Assembly: GCA_036823295.1 (NCBI GenBank)
Contig: DAISGD010000043.1
Coordinates: 1 to 27,542, forward strand
DNA from: UBA4742 sp002403895
GTDB taxonomy: Bacteria > Actinomycetota > Acidimicrobiia > Acidimicrobiales > Acidimicrobilacustridaceae
Reading direction: 5' to 3'
DNA: 27,542 nucleotides
Part shown: positions 15,980 to 24,091 of the stretch, piece after piece
Numbering within the stretch: the stretch's first letter is position 1
Layout: every line of letters begins with the position of its first letter
Notes under the pieces: generated by a model
The model's input: only the letters and a program-made list of their open reading frames with translations
What the model was told of the DNA's origin: nothing
The model's database searches: none
Translations under genes and position numbers: made by a program

Positions 15980-17170
15980 TCACGGCCGCGGCTCTCGGGG
16001 CAGGCCCAGCACCCGCTCGCCGATGATGTTCTTGTTGACCTCGGTGGTGCCGCCGGCGATCGTCAATGATTGGGCGTGCACCAGGGCGGTGCCCCAGTCG
16101 CCGTCGAGCGCCCCGGGTCCGAGGATGTGGGTGGCGACGTCGGGAAGGTCCTGGCTCACCTGGCTCCAGACCAGCTTGATGAGGCTGCCCTCGGGCCCCG
16201 GTGGCAGCCCCCGGAGGGAACGCTCAGTGGCCCGCTCGGAGAGCAGCCGCTGGATCTCGGCCGCCGACCACAGCCGGGCCAGCTGCTGGCGCACGATCGG
16301 GTCATCGGTGCGGCCGACGGCGCGGGCTGCCTCGATCAGCTCAGCGATCCGCCGGCGGGTGGGGATGTGCAGGTTGGCGACGCCGCTCCGCTCGAAGGTG
16401 AGCGTGGCCATGGCCACCATCCAGCCCTCTCCCTCGGGGCCGAGCAGGGCCGACACCGGCACCCGGACCTCGTCGAAGAACAGCTCACAGAAGTCGGCAT
16501 CCCCCGTGGCGGTGCGCAGGGGCCGAACCTCGATGCCCGGCCGGCCCATGTCGACGATGAGGCACGAGATGCCGCGGTGGCGGCCGGCGGTGGGGTCGGT
16601 GCGTACCAGCAGCTCGCACCAATCGGCGAGTTGGCCATAGGTGTTCCACACCTTCTGGCCGGTGATGACCCAGTCGTCGCCGTCGCGGACGGCACCGGTG
16701 GCGAGGGCCGCCAGGTCGCTGCCGGCGTCAGGCTCGCTGAAGCCCTGGCACCAGATCTCGTCCCCGCGCAGCATGGGACGCAGCAGCCGAGCCTTTTGCT
16801 CGTCGGTGCCGAAGGTCATGATCGACGGGGCGATGTTGGCCAGACCGATCGGGTTGAGCGATGCCGGTGCTCTTGCCCGGTCGAGCTCCTCGGCGAGAAC
16901 CACCTGGTGGGCGAGGCCGAGGCCGCGACCGCCGAACTCGACCGGCCAGTCGATCCCCACCCAGCCCGCGTCGGCGAGGAGGTTGTTCCACTCTCGCATG
17001 CGGGCGATCCAGGCCGAATCCGGATCACCCCGGAAGTCGAGCCCTCGGAACCGCTCGGTGCAGTGCTCGGCCAACCAGGCCCGCACGTCGGCGCGGAAGT
17101 CGTCCAGGCCGGGCTCTGTTCTTGGAGCGAGGGGCGGCTCGATCGGAGGGACCACGGCCGCGTCGGACAT
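15980..17170 (-). CDS. Acyl-CoA dehydrogenase (FadE family), stand-alone
   Basis: A 396-residue acyl-CoA dehydrogenase. QGFSEPDAGSDLA (142-154), ITGQKVWNTYG (169-179) and LTFERSG with Glu260 at the catalytic-base position are clear; the C-terminal TIAGGTTEVNKNIIGERVLG is typical (core IAGGTTEVN). It resembles actinobacterial side-chain FadEs. Unlike the pair at 9260/10466 it has no adjacent short subunit; it could be homomeric or share the short FadE from the other operon. The ATG at 17170 has no ribosome site; a TANNNT box lies exactly 7 nt upstream, so I expect a leaderless mRNA. It is divergent from the DUF35 gene and shares an operator with it. A 137-base gap without a clear terminator separates its 3' end from TLP1. 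Confidence 0.93.
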   Translation of the reverse strand: MSDAAVVPPIEPPLAPRTEPGLDDFRADVRAWLAEHCTERFRGLDFRGDPDSAWIARMREWNNLLADAGWVGIDWPVEFGGRGLGLAHQVVLAEELDRARAPASLNPIGLANIAPSIMTFGTDEQKARLLRPMLRGDEIWCQGFSEPDAGSDLAALATGAVRDGDDWVITGQKVWNTYGQLADWCELLVRTDPTAGRHRGISCLIVDMGRPGIEVRPLRTATGDADFCELFFDEVRVPVSALLGPEGEGWMVAMATLTFERSGVANLHIPTRRRIAELIEAARAVGRTDDPIVRQQLARLWSAAEIQRLLSERATERSLRGLPPGPEGSLIKLVWSQVSQDLPDVATHILGPGALDGDWGTALVHAQSLTIAGGTTEVNKNIIGERVLGLPREPRP

Positions 17171-17177
17171 GATCCGA

Positions 17178-17187
17178 ATGCTAATCT
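17178..17187. promoter_or_regulatory. Overlapping divergent -10 boxes (bidirectional promoter)
   Basis: Within ATGCTAATCT, the minus strand reads TAGCAT (17183-17178) and the plus strand TAATCT (17182-17187). Each fits TANNNT and each is followed by exactly 7 nt and then a start codon (ATG 17170 on minus, GTG 17195 on plus). The two boxes share two bases, so the two promoters cannot be occupied at the same time. Confidence 0.6.
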
Positions 17188-17202
17188 GACAGCTGTGTCA
17201 GG
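17185..17202. promoter_or_regulatory. Operator palindrome over the FadE/DUF35 divergent start
   Basis: TCTGACAGCTGTGTCAGG has one mismatch between arms. It overlaps the plus-strand -10 box and covers the GTG start of the DUF35 gene, and ends one base from the minus-strand -10 box. A bound dimer would block both promoters. Confidence 0.75.
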
Positions 17203-17620
17203 TACGCCTCCGGTCGATGGTCCGCGCTTCGACCTGCCGCTCATCGAAGGGGAGTCGGAACCGTTCTGGAGCGCCCTGCGCGACGGCCGGTTGCTGCTCA
17301 AACTCTGCTCGTCGTGTGGGCGTCATCACTACTACCCCCGGCCGTTCTGCCCGCACTGCTGGAGCGACGAGGTCGACTGGGTCGAGGCTGCAGGTGGGGC
17401 CACCCTTTACACGCACTCCACCGTCTACGTGAACGACCTGCCGCCCTTCGGGCCCACGGTTCCCTACGTCGCCGCCGTCGTCGATCTGGATGAGGGCCCC
17501 CGTATGATGACCCGGGTCGTCGACTGCGAGCCCGACGATTTGAAGATCGGCATGCGTCTTCGGATGCGGACCCAGCCCGTGACCGACGAGGTCACCATGG
17601 CCGTCTTCGCTCCGGAGTAG
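17195..17620 (+). CDS. DUF35 zinc-ribbon/OB-fold acyl-CoA-associated protein
   Basis: A 141-residue protein. An N-terminal helix (FWSALRDG, 24-31) is followed by a zinc ribbon with Cys38, Cys41, Cys52 and Cys55 (LCSSCG...FCPHC) and an OB-fold domain. Such proteins partner thiolase-fold enzymes; in the known sterol system a DUF35 domain binds the aldolase Ltp2. Here it is a separate gene, convergent with an Ltp2-like gene whose end lies 7 bases away. The frame is open far upstream, but that is antisense shadow of the FadE. GTG 17195 is the plausible start: no ribosome site, a -10 box TAATCT 7 nt before it, hence probably leaderless. The start codon lies inside the operator. Confidence 0.9.
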   Translation: MSGTPPVDGPRFDLPLIEGESEPFWSALRDGRLLLKLCSSCGRHHYYPRPFCPHCWSDEVDWVEAAGGATLYTHSTVYVNDLPPFGPTVPYVAAVVDLDEGPRMMTRVVDCEPDDLKIGMRLRMRTQPVTDEVTMAVFAPE

Positions 17621-17627
17621 GCGAAGC

Positions 17628-18788
17628 TCAGCCGGCGCCCAGGATCATGGTGCCGTTGGCGCAGAACCACCCGCCGGTGCCCGAGACGCAGGCCAGCGCG
17701 GCGCCGTCCACCTGGCGTTCGGGTGCACCCTCGGCCGCGTACTCGCCGCGCAGCTGACGGGTGGCCTCGACCAGGAGGAACAACCCCCGCATGCCGGGAT
17801 GGCAGGCCGAGAGCCCACCCCCATCGGGATTCGTCGGCAGTGCCCCACCGAGGCGCAGTCGGCCCTCCTCGACGAAGGGCCCACCCTCTCCCTTGGCGCA
17901 GAACCCGAGGTCCTCGAGCGTTTCGAGCACCATGAACGTGAACGCGTCGTAGATGCAGCACAGGTCGATGTCGTCGGGGGAGACCCCCGCCTGGGTGAAG
18001 GCCCGCGGGCCCGACACCGCGGCCGGGCCGGTACAGAAGTCCGCCCACTCGGACATGGTCGTGTGTGACGTGTGCTGCCCGCTGCCGAGCACCCAGACGG
18101 GCGTGGTGCGGATGTCGGCGACGCGATCCTCGGCCACCAACACGACCGCACATCCCCCGTCCGACCGGATGCAGCACTGCAGCTTGGTGAACGGGTCGGC
18201 GATCATCCGACCTGAAAGCACCTCGTCGACCGTGATGGGTTCGCGGTAGTAGGCGTCGGGGTTGAAGCCGGCGTTGTAGCGGTGGGACACCGCGATCTCG
18301 GCCAGCTGCTCGAGCGTGGTGCCGTACTCGTGGCGGTGGCGGTTGGTCGCCATCCCGTACTTGGCGATCAGGGTGTGGCCGTAGGGGACCTCGTACTGGA
18401 TCGGGCCCCGCGCCCCGAAGCTGAGGTTGGCCGTGCGCCGTCCCTTCTTGAGATCGGCGCGGGTGGTGGAGCCGTAGGACAGCACTACCACGTCGGCCTG
18501 CCCGGTGGCGATGGCGTCGGCCGCGTGGGCGGCCATGATCTCCCAGGTACCGCCACCAACGCCGGTCGAGTCGATCCACGTGGGTTTGAGGCCCAGGTAC
18601 TCGGCGACTTCGATAGGTGCGAGCGTGCCGGTGCCCGTCGAGGCGAACCCGTCGATGTCGTCCTTGGTGAGCCCGGCGTCGGCCACCGCTCGCTGTACCG
18701 CCTGGGCGTGGAGGTGGAACGGCGTGAGGTCATCCACCCGACCGATGTCGGACAGGGCCACGCCCGCGATGGCGACTCGGCGGGTCAT
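17628..18788 (-). CDS. Thiolase-fold lipid-transfer-type protein, Ltp2 aldolase-like
   Basis: A 386-residue protein of the SCP-x/Ltp thiolase group, the same length as Ltp2. CIYDAFTFMVLETLEDLGFCAKGEGG (about 278-303; core IYDAF and GFCAKGE) and TNPDGGGLSACHPG (319-332) match this group. No thiolase nucleophile Cys is seen in the N-terminal half (GVGGGTW, 76-82). Tyr280 matches one of the two tyrosines implicated in Ltp2 retro-aldol catalysis; at the other position the sequence has the thiolase-like CHPG instead. It may cleave a 3-hydroxy or 3-keto acyl-CoA with the DUF35 protein as partner. ATG 18788 overlaps the VOC stop (ATGA); it is the last gene of the importer operon. Confidence 0.87.
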   Translation of the reverse strand: MTRRVAIAGVALSDIGRVDDLTPFHLHAQAVQRAVADAGLTKDDIDGFASTGTGTLAPIEVAEYLGLKPTWIDSTGVGGGTWEIMAAHAADAIATGQADVVVLSYGSTTRADLKKGRRTANLSFGARGPIQYEVPYGHTLIAKYGMATNRHRHEYGTTLEQLAEIAVSHRYNAGFNPDAYYREPITVDEVLSGRMIADPFTKLQCCIRSDGGCAVVLVAEDRVADIRTTPVWVLGSGQHTSHTTMSEWADFCTGPAAVSGPRAFTQAGVSPDDIDLCCIYDAFTFMVLETLEDLGFCAKGEGGPFVEEGRLRLGGALPTNPDGGGLSACHPGMRGLFLLVEATRQLRGEYAAEGAPERQVDGAALACVSGTGGWFCANGTMILGAG

Positions 18789-19231
18789 GAGGCGAACTCC
18801 CAGAACTGCAGCTCGCAGGTCATCGGCAGCAGGTAGCGCACATAGATCGAATGGATCTTGACGACCTCCTGGTCATCAACGGCCAGGTCGACCAGGTCGA
18901 CACGCGGGTCGCGGTCGCGGAACGCCACCGCCCGATCCCGCGCCCGTTCGAGCTCGTCGAGGGTGCCCACCGCGAAGCCGTAATGATCCATGCGGGGGCA
19001 GCGCATCGGGTCGTCCTCCGCGATCAGGAAGATGAACTGGTCCCAGTGCACACAGCTGTAGATGAGTCGCTGCCGGTCGATCGTCATCATCGACAGCTCG
19101 TCGAACCCGAGGACCTCGTGGAAGAACCGGCTGAGATCGGCACGGTTCGTCTCATCGAGCACGTCAGCGGGCACGCTCATGGCCACGTGGTTGAAGCGTG
19201 GGTTCCCTGATGGGTAGAAGGGGTGGGTCAT
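18785..19231 (-). CDS. VOC-superfamily (glyoxalase/extradiol dioxygenase fold) protein
   Basis: A 148-residue protein. NHVAMSV near the start (His15), MDHYGFAV (His83) and the terminal CELQFWEF (Glu140) are spaced like the metal ligands of the vicinal-oxygen-chelate fold, so it probably binds a divalent metal. Possible reactions include epimerisation, lyase or isomerase steps on CoA esters; methylmalonyl-CoA-epimerase-like activity is possible but unproven. A two-half beta-alpha-beta layout is visible. ATG 19231 overlaps the alcohol dehydrogenase stop by 4 nt, and its own stop overlaps the Ltp-like start, so it is translated in tight coupling with both. The open frame upstream of 19231 is shadow. 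Confidence 0.8.
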   Translation of the reverse strand: MTHPFYPSGNPRFNHVAMSVPADVLDETNRADLSRFFHEVLGFDELSMMTIDRQRLIYSCVHWDQFIFLIAEDDPMRCPRMDHYGFAVGTLDELERARDRAVAFRDRDPRVDLVDLAVDDQEVVKIHSIYVRYLLPMTCELQFWEFAS

Positions 19232-20355
19232 GGGGTCTCCTCGGGTCGGGAGCCGGCGGGGGTGGACCTGCGATGCGGCACCACCATCGCCTTGGCTGCG
19301 ATCCGCCCGTCGGCCAGGTCGTGCAGCGCATCGACCAGGCCATCGAGCGGTACGTCGTCGGGGGCAATCAGCTCCTCGAGCGGAAAGCCGTCGGTGGCGA
19401 GCATCTCCAGGGCACGCTCGAAACCGTCGGCGTCGTAGACGAACGAGCCGCAGACCGACAGCTCGTTGAGCAGCATGCGGTTCGAATCGAAGGTGGGGGG
19501 CTCGATGCCGGCGCCGACCATGACCATCCGCCCGCCTCGCCGAAGCTGGCAGAAGCCGGCCTCCATGGCCGCCTTCTTGCCCGAGCACTCGAGCACGACA
19601 TGCACCGCCCGTTCCGACATGCGGTCGGGCTCCCACAAGGGAAACACCTCGAGGTCCGACGGCAGCAGCACCTCGTCGGCCCCGAGGGCGAGGGCCAGGT
19701 CGCGGCGGATCTCGGCCGGCTCGACGACGATCACCGGGCCGATACCCCGCGCCACCAGCGCGGCGATCGACAGGGCCCCGATCGGTCCCGCTCCGAACAC
19801 CATGACCGAGTCACCCTCGACGACCTCGGCGCGGGTGATGCCGTGCAGGGCCACGGCCAGCGGCTCGGTCAGCGCCGCGGCTCGGGCTGACAGGCCCTCG
19901 GGCAGGCGCAGCAGCGCCCGCTCATCGACGAGGATGTAGCCGGCGAAGGCGCCATCGGTGCCCAGATCCTCGGTCATCGACCGCTCGCGGTTCTCGCACT
20001 GCGAGGGTTTGCCCTCACGGCACCGTCGGCAGCGGCCGCAGCGGGGCGAGGGGCCGCCGACCACGGCTTGGCCGACCGCCCAGGCCCCGGCATCGGGTCC
20101 CACCGCCGCGATCGTGCCCGTCCATTCGTGCCCCTCGATCACTCCGGGCTTCCCCCATCCCTCCAGGATCACGTGGATGTCGCTTCCGCAGATCCCGCAG
20201 TGTCCGACCTCGACCAGCACCTGGCCGGGCCCCGGGTGGGGGACCGGTCGCTCCTCGATCGTCACCTCGCCCCGACGCTGGTAGACCGCGGCCGACATGG
20301 TGGCCGGCAGATCGGTCCCGCTGGATGTTCGGGTCGCCTCGGACGGACGGGTCAT
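19228..20355 (-). CDS. Zinc-dependent medium-chain alcohol dehydrogenase
   Basis: A 375-residue MDR alcohol dehydrogenase. GHCGICGSDIH (51-61) holds the catalytic zinc Cys56, GHEWTG gives His76, and the structural zinc lobe has Cys106, Cys109, Cys112 and Cys120. VFGAGPIGAL is the NAD(P)-binding loop. It should oxidise a primary or secondary alcohol, or a polyol; threonine/sorbitol-dehydrogenase-like proteins share these motifs. About 20 extra N-terminal residues precede the fold, so Met20 is an alternative start. ATG 20355 overlaps the LivF stop. Its place directly after transporter genes suggests that it acts on the imported compound or its desulfated alcohol. Confidence 0.92.
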   Translation of the reverse strand: MTRPSEATRTSSGTDLPATMSAAVYQRRGEVTIEERPVPHPGPGQVLVEVGHCGICGSDIHVILEGWGKPGVIEGHEWTGTIAAVGPDAGAWAVGQAVVGGPSPRCGRCRRCREGKPSQCENRERSMTEDLGTDGAFAGYILVDERALLRLPEGLSARAAALTEPLAVALHGITRAEVVEGDSVMVFGAGPIGALSIAALVARGIGPVIVVEPAEIRRDLALALGADEVLLPSDLEVFPLWEPDRMSERAVHVVLECSGKKAAMEAGFCQLRRGGRMVMVGAGIEPPTFDSNRMLLNELSVCGSFVYDADGFERALEMLATDGFPLEELIAPDDVPLDGLVDALHDLADGRIAAKAMVVPHRRSTPAGSRPEETP

Positions 20356-21116
20356 GGCAGGTCCTCTCCTCGTGGGAACACGGCGGCGATCGCCTCGGGG
20401 GCGTCGGGCGCACCGCTATAGGTGACATGGCCGCGCTCGAGCACGACGATGTGATCGGCCAGGGCCAGGGCCTGGTCGATGTGCTGTTCGATGATGAGCA
20501 GGGCGGTGCCGGCCGAGCGGATCTGAGCGAGCACCCGGTAGACCTCGTGGTTGATGATCGGGGCCAGGCCGAGCGACAGCTCGTCGGCGATGAGGACCGT
20601 GGGCTTCAGGACGAGCACCCGGGCCAGGGTGAGCATCCGTTGCTGGCCCCCCGACAGCGAGCCGGCGGTCTGCTTCCGTCGTTCGCCCAGGATGGGGAAG
20701 TGCTCGTAGGCCTCGTCGAGTGCGTCCCCGAGCCCCGACCGACCGAATCGCTGTTGGAACGGCAGGGTGAGGTTCTCCTCGACCGTCAGGGTGGCGAAGA
20801 CCGATCGACCCTCCGGGGCATGGGCGACCCCGTCCCGCACGAACTCGTGGGTGGGCCAGCCGGTCATGTCCCGGCCTGCGACCATCACCGAACCGCTCGT
20901 CGGCTTGACCAGGCCGGTGGCCACCCGGGCGACGGTGGTCTTGCCCACGCCGTTGGGACCGATGAGGGCGACCGCGCTGGCCCGTTCAACTCGCAGCGAC
21001 ACGTCGAACAGTGCCTTGAACTGCCGGTAGCCCGCGGAAACACCCCGAAGCTCGAGCACCGCCTCGGTGGCCGGCGGCTCCGACTCGAGCGTCGAGTGCG
21101 GCGACGGGGCGGTCAT
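20352..21116 (-). CDS. livF: ABC transporter ATPase, LivF type
   Basis: A 254-residue ATPase of branched-chain-amino-acid-type importers. Walker A GPNGVGKTT (53-61), signature LSGGQQRML (154-162), Walker B VLIADELSLGL (174-184) and the H-loop in IIEQHID (208-214). The EGRSVFATLTVEENL stretch (102-116, key EGR.VF..LTVEENL) is typical of LivF. The fold is preceded by about 18 extra residues. ATG 21116 overlaps the LivG stop (ATGA). Clusters that degrade lipids or aromatics often recruit this importer class for organic acids rather than amino acids, which I infer here from the downstream catabolic genes. Confidence 0.94.
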   Translation of the reverse strand: MTAPSPHSTLESEPPATEAVLELRGVSAGYRQFKALFDVSLRVERASAVALIGPNGVGKTTVARVATGLVKPTSGSVMVAGRDMTGWPTHEFVRDGVAHAPEGRSVFATLTVEENLTLPFQQRFGRSGLGDALDEAYEHFPILGERRKQTAGSLSGGQQRMLTLARVLVLKPTVLIADELSLGLAPIINHEVYRVLAQIRSAGTALLIIEQHIDQALALADHIVVLERGHVTYSGAPDAPEAIAAVFPRGEDLP

Positions 21117-21874
21117 ATGCCGTCTCCCAGGTACGCGGCCCGAACCACGGCGCTGAGCAGCACCTCGTTTGTCGGACCCGCCGCGATCAATAGGCCGGCG
21201 TCTAGCACGTAGGTGCGCGACGCGAGGCGCTCGACGAAGGCCACGTCGTGCTCGCACAGCACGATGGCCACGTCGCGCTCGCGCTGGACGTCCTCGAGCA
21301 CCTTGGCCATCTCACTCGCCTCGACGTGGTCGAGGCCCGACGAGGGCTCGTCCAGGAACAGCAGCCGGGGTCGGCAGACGAGCGCCCGCGCCAGTTCGAC
21401 CACCCGGCCGCGGCCAAGGCTCAATGTTTCGGCGGGACGGTCGGCCTCGTCCATCAGCCCGACCCGGTCGAGCACGGCGTCGCAGCGCTGCCGCTCCTCA
21501 CTCGTTGGTCGTGACCGGCCGGTGAGGTCGCGCATCATCGCGCCCCGCCGCCGCTGGGCCCGATCAGCTACCAGAAGGTGGTCACGCACGGTGAGGCCGG
21601 GGAACAACTCGATGCGCTGGAACGTACGGGCCAGCCCGAGCCGGGAGCGGCGGTACTGCGCCATCCCGGCCAGGTCGACGCCATCGAAGCGAACCGTTCC
21701 GGCGTCGGGCTCCTGTATCCCCGACATGCAGTCGAACAGCGTGGTCTTCCCCGCCCCATTCGGTCCGATCAGCGCTACCAGCTCGCCGTGGTCGACCGTC
21801 ACCGTCACGTCGTGGAGCGCGGCGATTCCCTGGTAGCGCTTGGTCACGCCGGACGCTTCGAGTAGGGGCGTCAT
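21113..21874 (-). CDS. livG: ABC transporter ATPase, LivG type, with altered signature
   Basis: A 253-residue ATPase. Walker A GPNGAGKTT (37-45), ARTFQRIELFPGLTVRDHLL (82-101, a LivG hallmark, core FQ.IELFPGLTV), Walker B LLFLDEPSSGLD (171-182) and LCEHD (206-210). The ABC signature reads LSLGRGRVVELARAL (151-165) where LivG proteins usually have L-(P/S)-Y-G-Q-Q-R; Gln is replaced by Arg. This may be a neutral variant or may alter ATP-sandwich function. ATG 21874 lies 31 bases after the permease stop. The long open frame upstream is shadow over the permease 3' end. Confidence 0.93.
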   Translation of the reverse strand: MTPLLEASGVTKRYQGIAALHDVTVTVDHGELVALIGPNGAGKTTLFDCMSGIQEPDAGTVRFDGVDLAGMAQYRRSRLGLARTFQRIELFPGLTVRDHLLVADRAQRRRGAMMRDLTGRSRPTSEERQRCDAVLDRVGLMDEADRPAETLSLGRGRVVELARALVCRPRLLFLDEPSSGLDHVEASEMAKVLEDVQRERDVAIVLCEHDVAFVERLASRTYVLDAGLLIAAGPTNEVLLSAVVRAAYLGDGI

Positions 21875-21905
21875 GGGGGCCTGGGCCTGGCGATCGGAGA
21901 GGAGG

Positions 21906-23991
21906 TCATACGACCAGGTCCACCGGTGACGGGACGTCGGGGGGCGCCTCAGCGCCAGGGTCGATCGGCGTCCGGCGGTGTCGGTTGACGAAGTCCACGA
22001 TGCGGCCAACGGCCACCGAACCCTGGGCCTCGATGATCCCCTCAGGGTGCCTGGCGTAGGTGAGGGCCCCGAGCCCGAAGAGAATGAACGCCACACCCAG
22101 GGACCACCCGGGATTGAAGAACTCGAGAAACGAACGGGGGAACCCCGACGTCTCCGGATGGGTGGCGAGGTAGGTCCCGGGCCAGCTGAACAGCTTGTCG
22201 AGAATGGCGGGGAACACGAAGAACGTGACTCCCGAGATGATCGCCGCCTGTACCAGCCGCGACCCGGCGGTGATCACCAGGACGAGCCAGACCAGGCTCA
22301 AGAAGAACGTGAAGCTCTGGCTGTAGTTGGCCTCGCCGAAGTAGCTGGCCAGCAAGCCCCCACCGAAGCCGGCGACGCCGGCTCCGGCGACGAAGACGAC
22401 CAGTTGCTGGCGGGTGGGGTTGATGCCGATCGACCGTGCGGCCGTGGGGCTCCCCCGCACGGCGTCGAGGAACCGGCCGGTGGTGCCGTCGCGGATGGCG
22501 ATCACGCCGAGCGCCACGATGCCGAGCAGCACGCAGGCCAGCAGCAGGAAGGCCCGGTCCGAGGCGAAGTCGATGCCGACGATCAGGGGGCGCGGCACCC
22601 GCTCGGGAATGTTGCCGCCCGAGATCCAGTCGACCGGCACCAGGACGCCCTCGAAGAACATGGCGAAGGCCAGCGTGGCCAAGGCCGCGTAGATCCCCGG
22701 CAGGCGGATGACGGCCAGACCCAGTACCGCCCCCACGGCCGCGGCCACGAAGGCGCCCACCACCATGGCCAGCATCACCGAGGTCCCGTCCTGGACCAGG
22801 CGACCGACGGTGAAGGCGCCGATGGCGGCGAACGTCGCCTGGCACAGCGAGATGGTGCCGCCCACTCCGGTGGTCAGGGTGATCGACAACATGACCACCG
22901 CCAGGCAAACCCCGGCGGTGGCCAGGCCGACCCAGTAATCGTCGAGCACCCACATGCACAGACCCAGGCCGAGGGCGATCACCGCACCGGCGAAGATGTG
23001 GGTGCCATGCGTCATCCAGGCCGGGCGCAGATCGGCCGTGGGGGGCGGTGGGGGCGGATCGACACCGCTCATGGGGTCGGCCGGCGCTCGACTGGTGCGC
23101 AGCGAGCGCTTGAACAACAGCAGGAGGAACAGCACCACGAACGGCAGGGACGGGCGCAGCCCCGTGCTGAGCACGCTGTTGGTGGGCAGAAAGCCGGCCA
23201 GCTCGGCCTGCAGGACGCCCAGGCCCAGCCCGCCGAGCAGGGCGCCGGGGATGCTGATGAGGTTGCCCACCACGCAGGCGGCGATGGCCGCCACCAACAG
23301 GGTGAAGAAGTCGAGGTTGTTGAGCTGGGCGAACAGGGGGGCGATCAGCACCCCGGCCAGGCTGGCCAGCACGCTCGACAGGATCCACGAGTACAGCGAT
23401 ACCCGCTCGGCGTTGACCCCTTGGAGTTGGAGGAGGCGGGGGCTCTCGACCACGGCCCGCATGCGCAGGCCGGTCATGCCCCGCCGGAACAACAGGGCGA
23501 GGGCCACCACCACGATCACGGTGGCCACCAGGGTGGCGATCTGGCTGGCGTCGAGCACGTACCGACCGTTGTGGGGCCACAGGAAGTCGTCGGCCCGCTT
23601 GACCGGCCACAGCGGCGGCGGGTTCAGCTTTGCCTTGTTGCCGATGATGAGCAGCACGATCTGGGGGATGGCCACGAGGAGCCCGAGCGAGGTGACCAGC
23701 TTGGCCAGCGGTGGGGCGGTGCGTTGATAGCGGTAGATCAGGCGATCGAGTGCCCAGGCCATGCCCACGCCCAGCACGACGACGGCAAAGAACACCGCGG
23801 GCAGAAGGTTCCAGTGGTCCTCCTTGCGCAGGACGTAGAACAGCGCGGCCGAGGCGTAGGCCTGCGCCGCGAAGGCCAGGTTGAACACGCCGGAGGTCTT
23901 GTAGTTGAGGGTCAGACCGACGGCGAGAAGAGCGAACACGCAGCCCAGCGGGAGTCCCCGGATGGCGTACTGCGCGGCGTCGCCGAGGTTG
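21906..23991 (-). CDS. Fused LivH-LivM permease, 5' end in the assembly gap
   Basis: Both permease subunits of a LIV-type importer lie in one polypeptide. About 695 residues are visible. Reading upstream of the internal GTG at 23939 gives LGDAAQYAIRGLPLGC, a normal LivH N-terminus, so the true start lies in or just at the edge of the N-run. The LivH half has many membrane helices and the cytoplasmic GLRMRAVVESPRLLQLQGV loop. A proline-rich linker (PPPPPP, encoded at 23040-23057) joins it to the LivM half, with its matching loop GRFLDAVRGSPTAARSIGI (key AVR.SP.AARS.GI). The C-terminus ends in a soluble tail of about 45 residues. Fusion fixes a 1:1 subunit ratio. Confidence 0.92.
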
Positions 23992-24091
23992 NNNNNNNNN
24001 NNNNNNNNNNNNNNNNNNNNNNNNNNNNNNNNNNNNNNNNNNNNNNNNNNNNNNNNNNNNNNNNNNNNNNNNNNNNNNNNNNNNNNNNNNN
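23992..24091. other. Assembly gap of exactly 100 N
   Basis: A run of 100 N, the usual filler for a scaffold join of unknown size. It removes the 3' end of the binding-protein gene and the 5' end of the permease gene. Both flanks are in the right order and strand for one operon, so the join is plausible, but the true distance is unknown and other genes could be missing. Confidence 0.98.

Noticed and set aside
21978..23991. Long plus-strand open frame antisense to the permease
   Set aside because: His/Gly/Asp/Gln-rich shadow of a membrane protein read backwards; no domain features.
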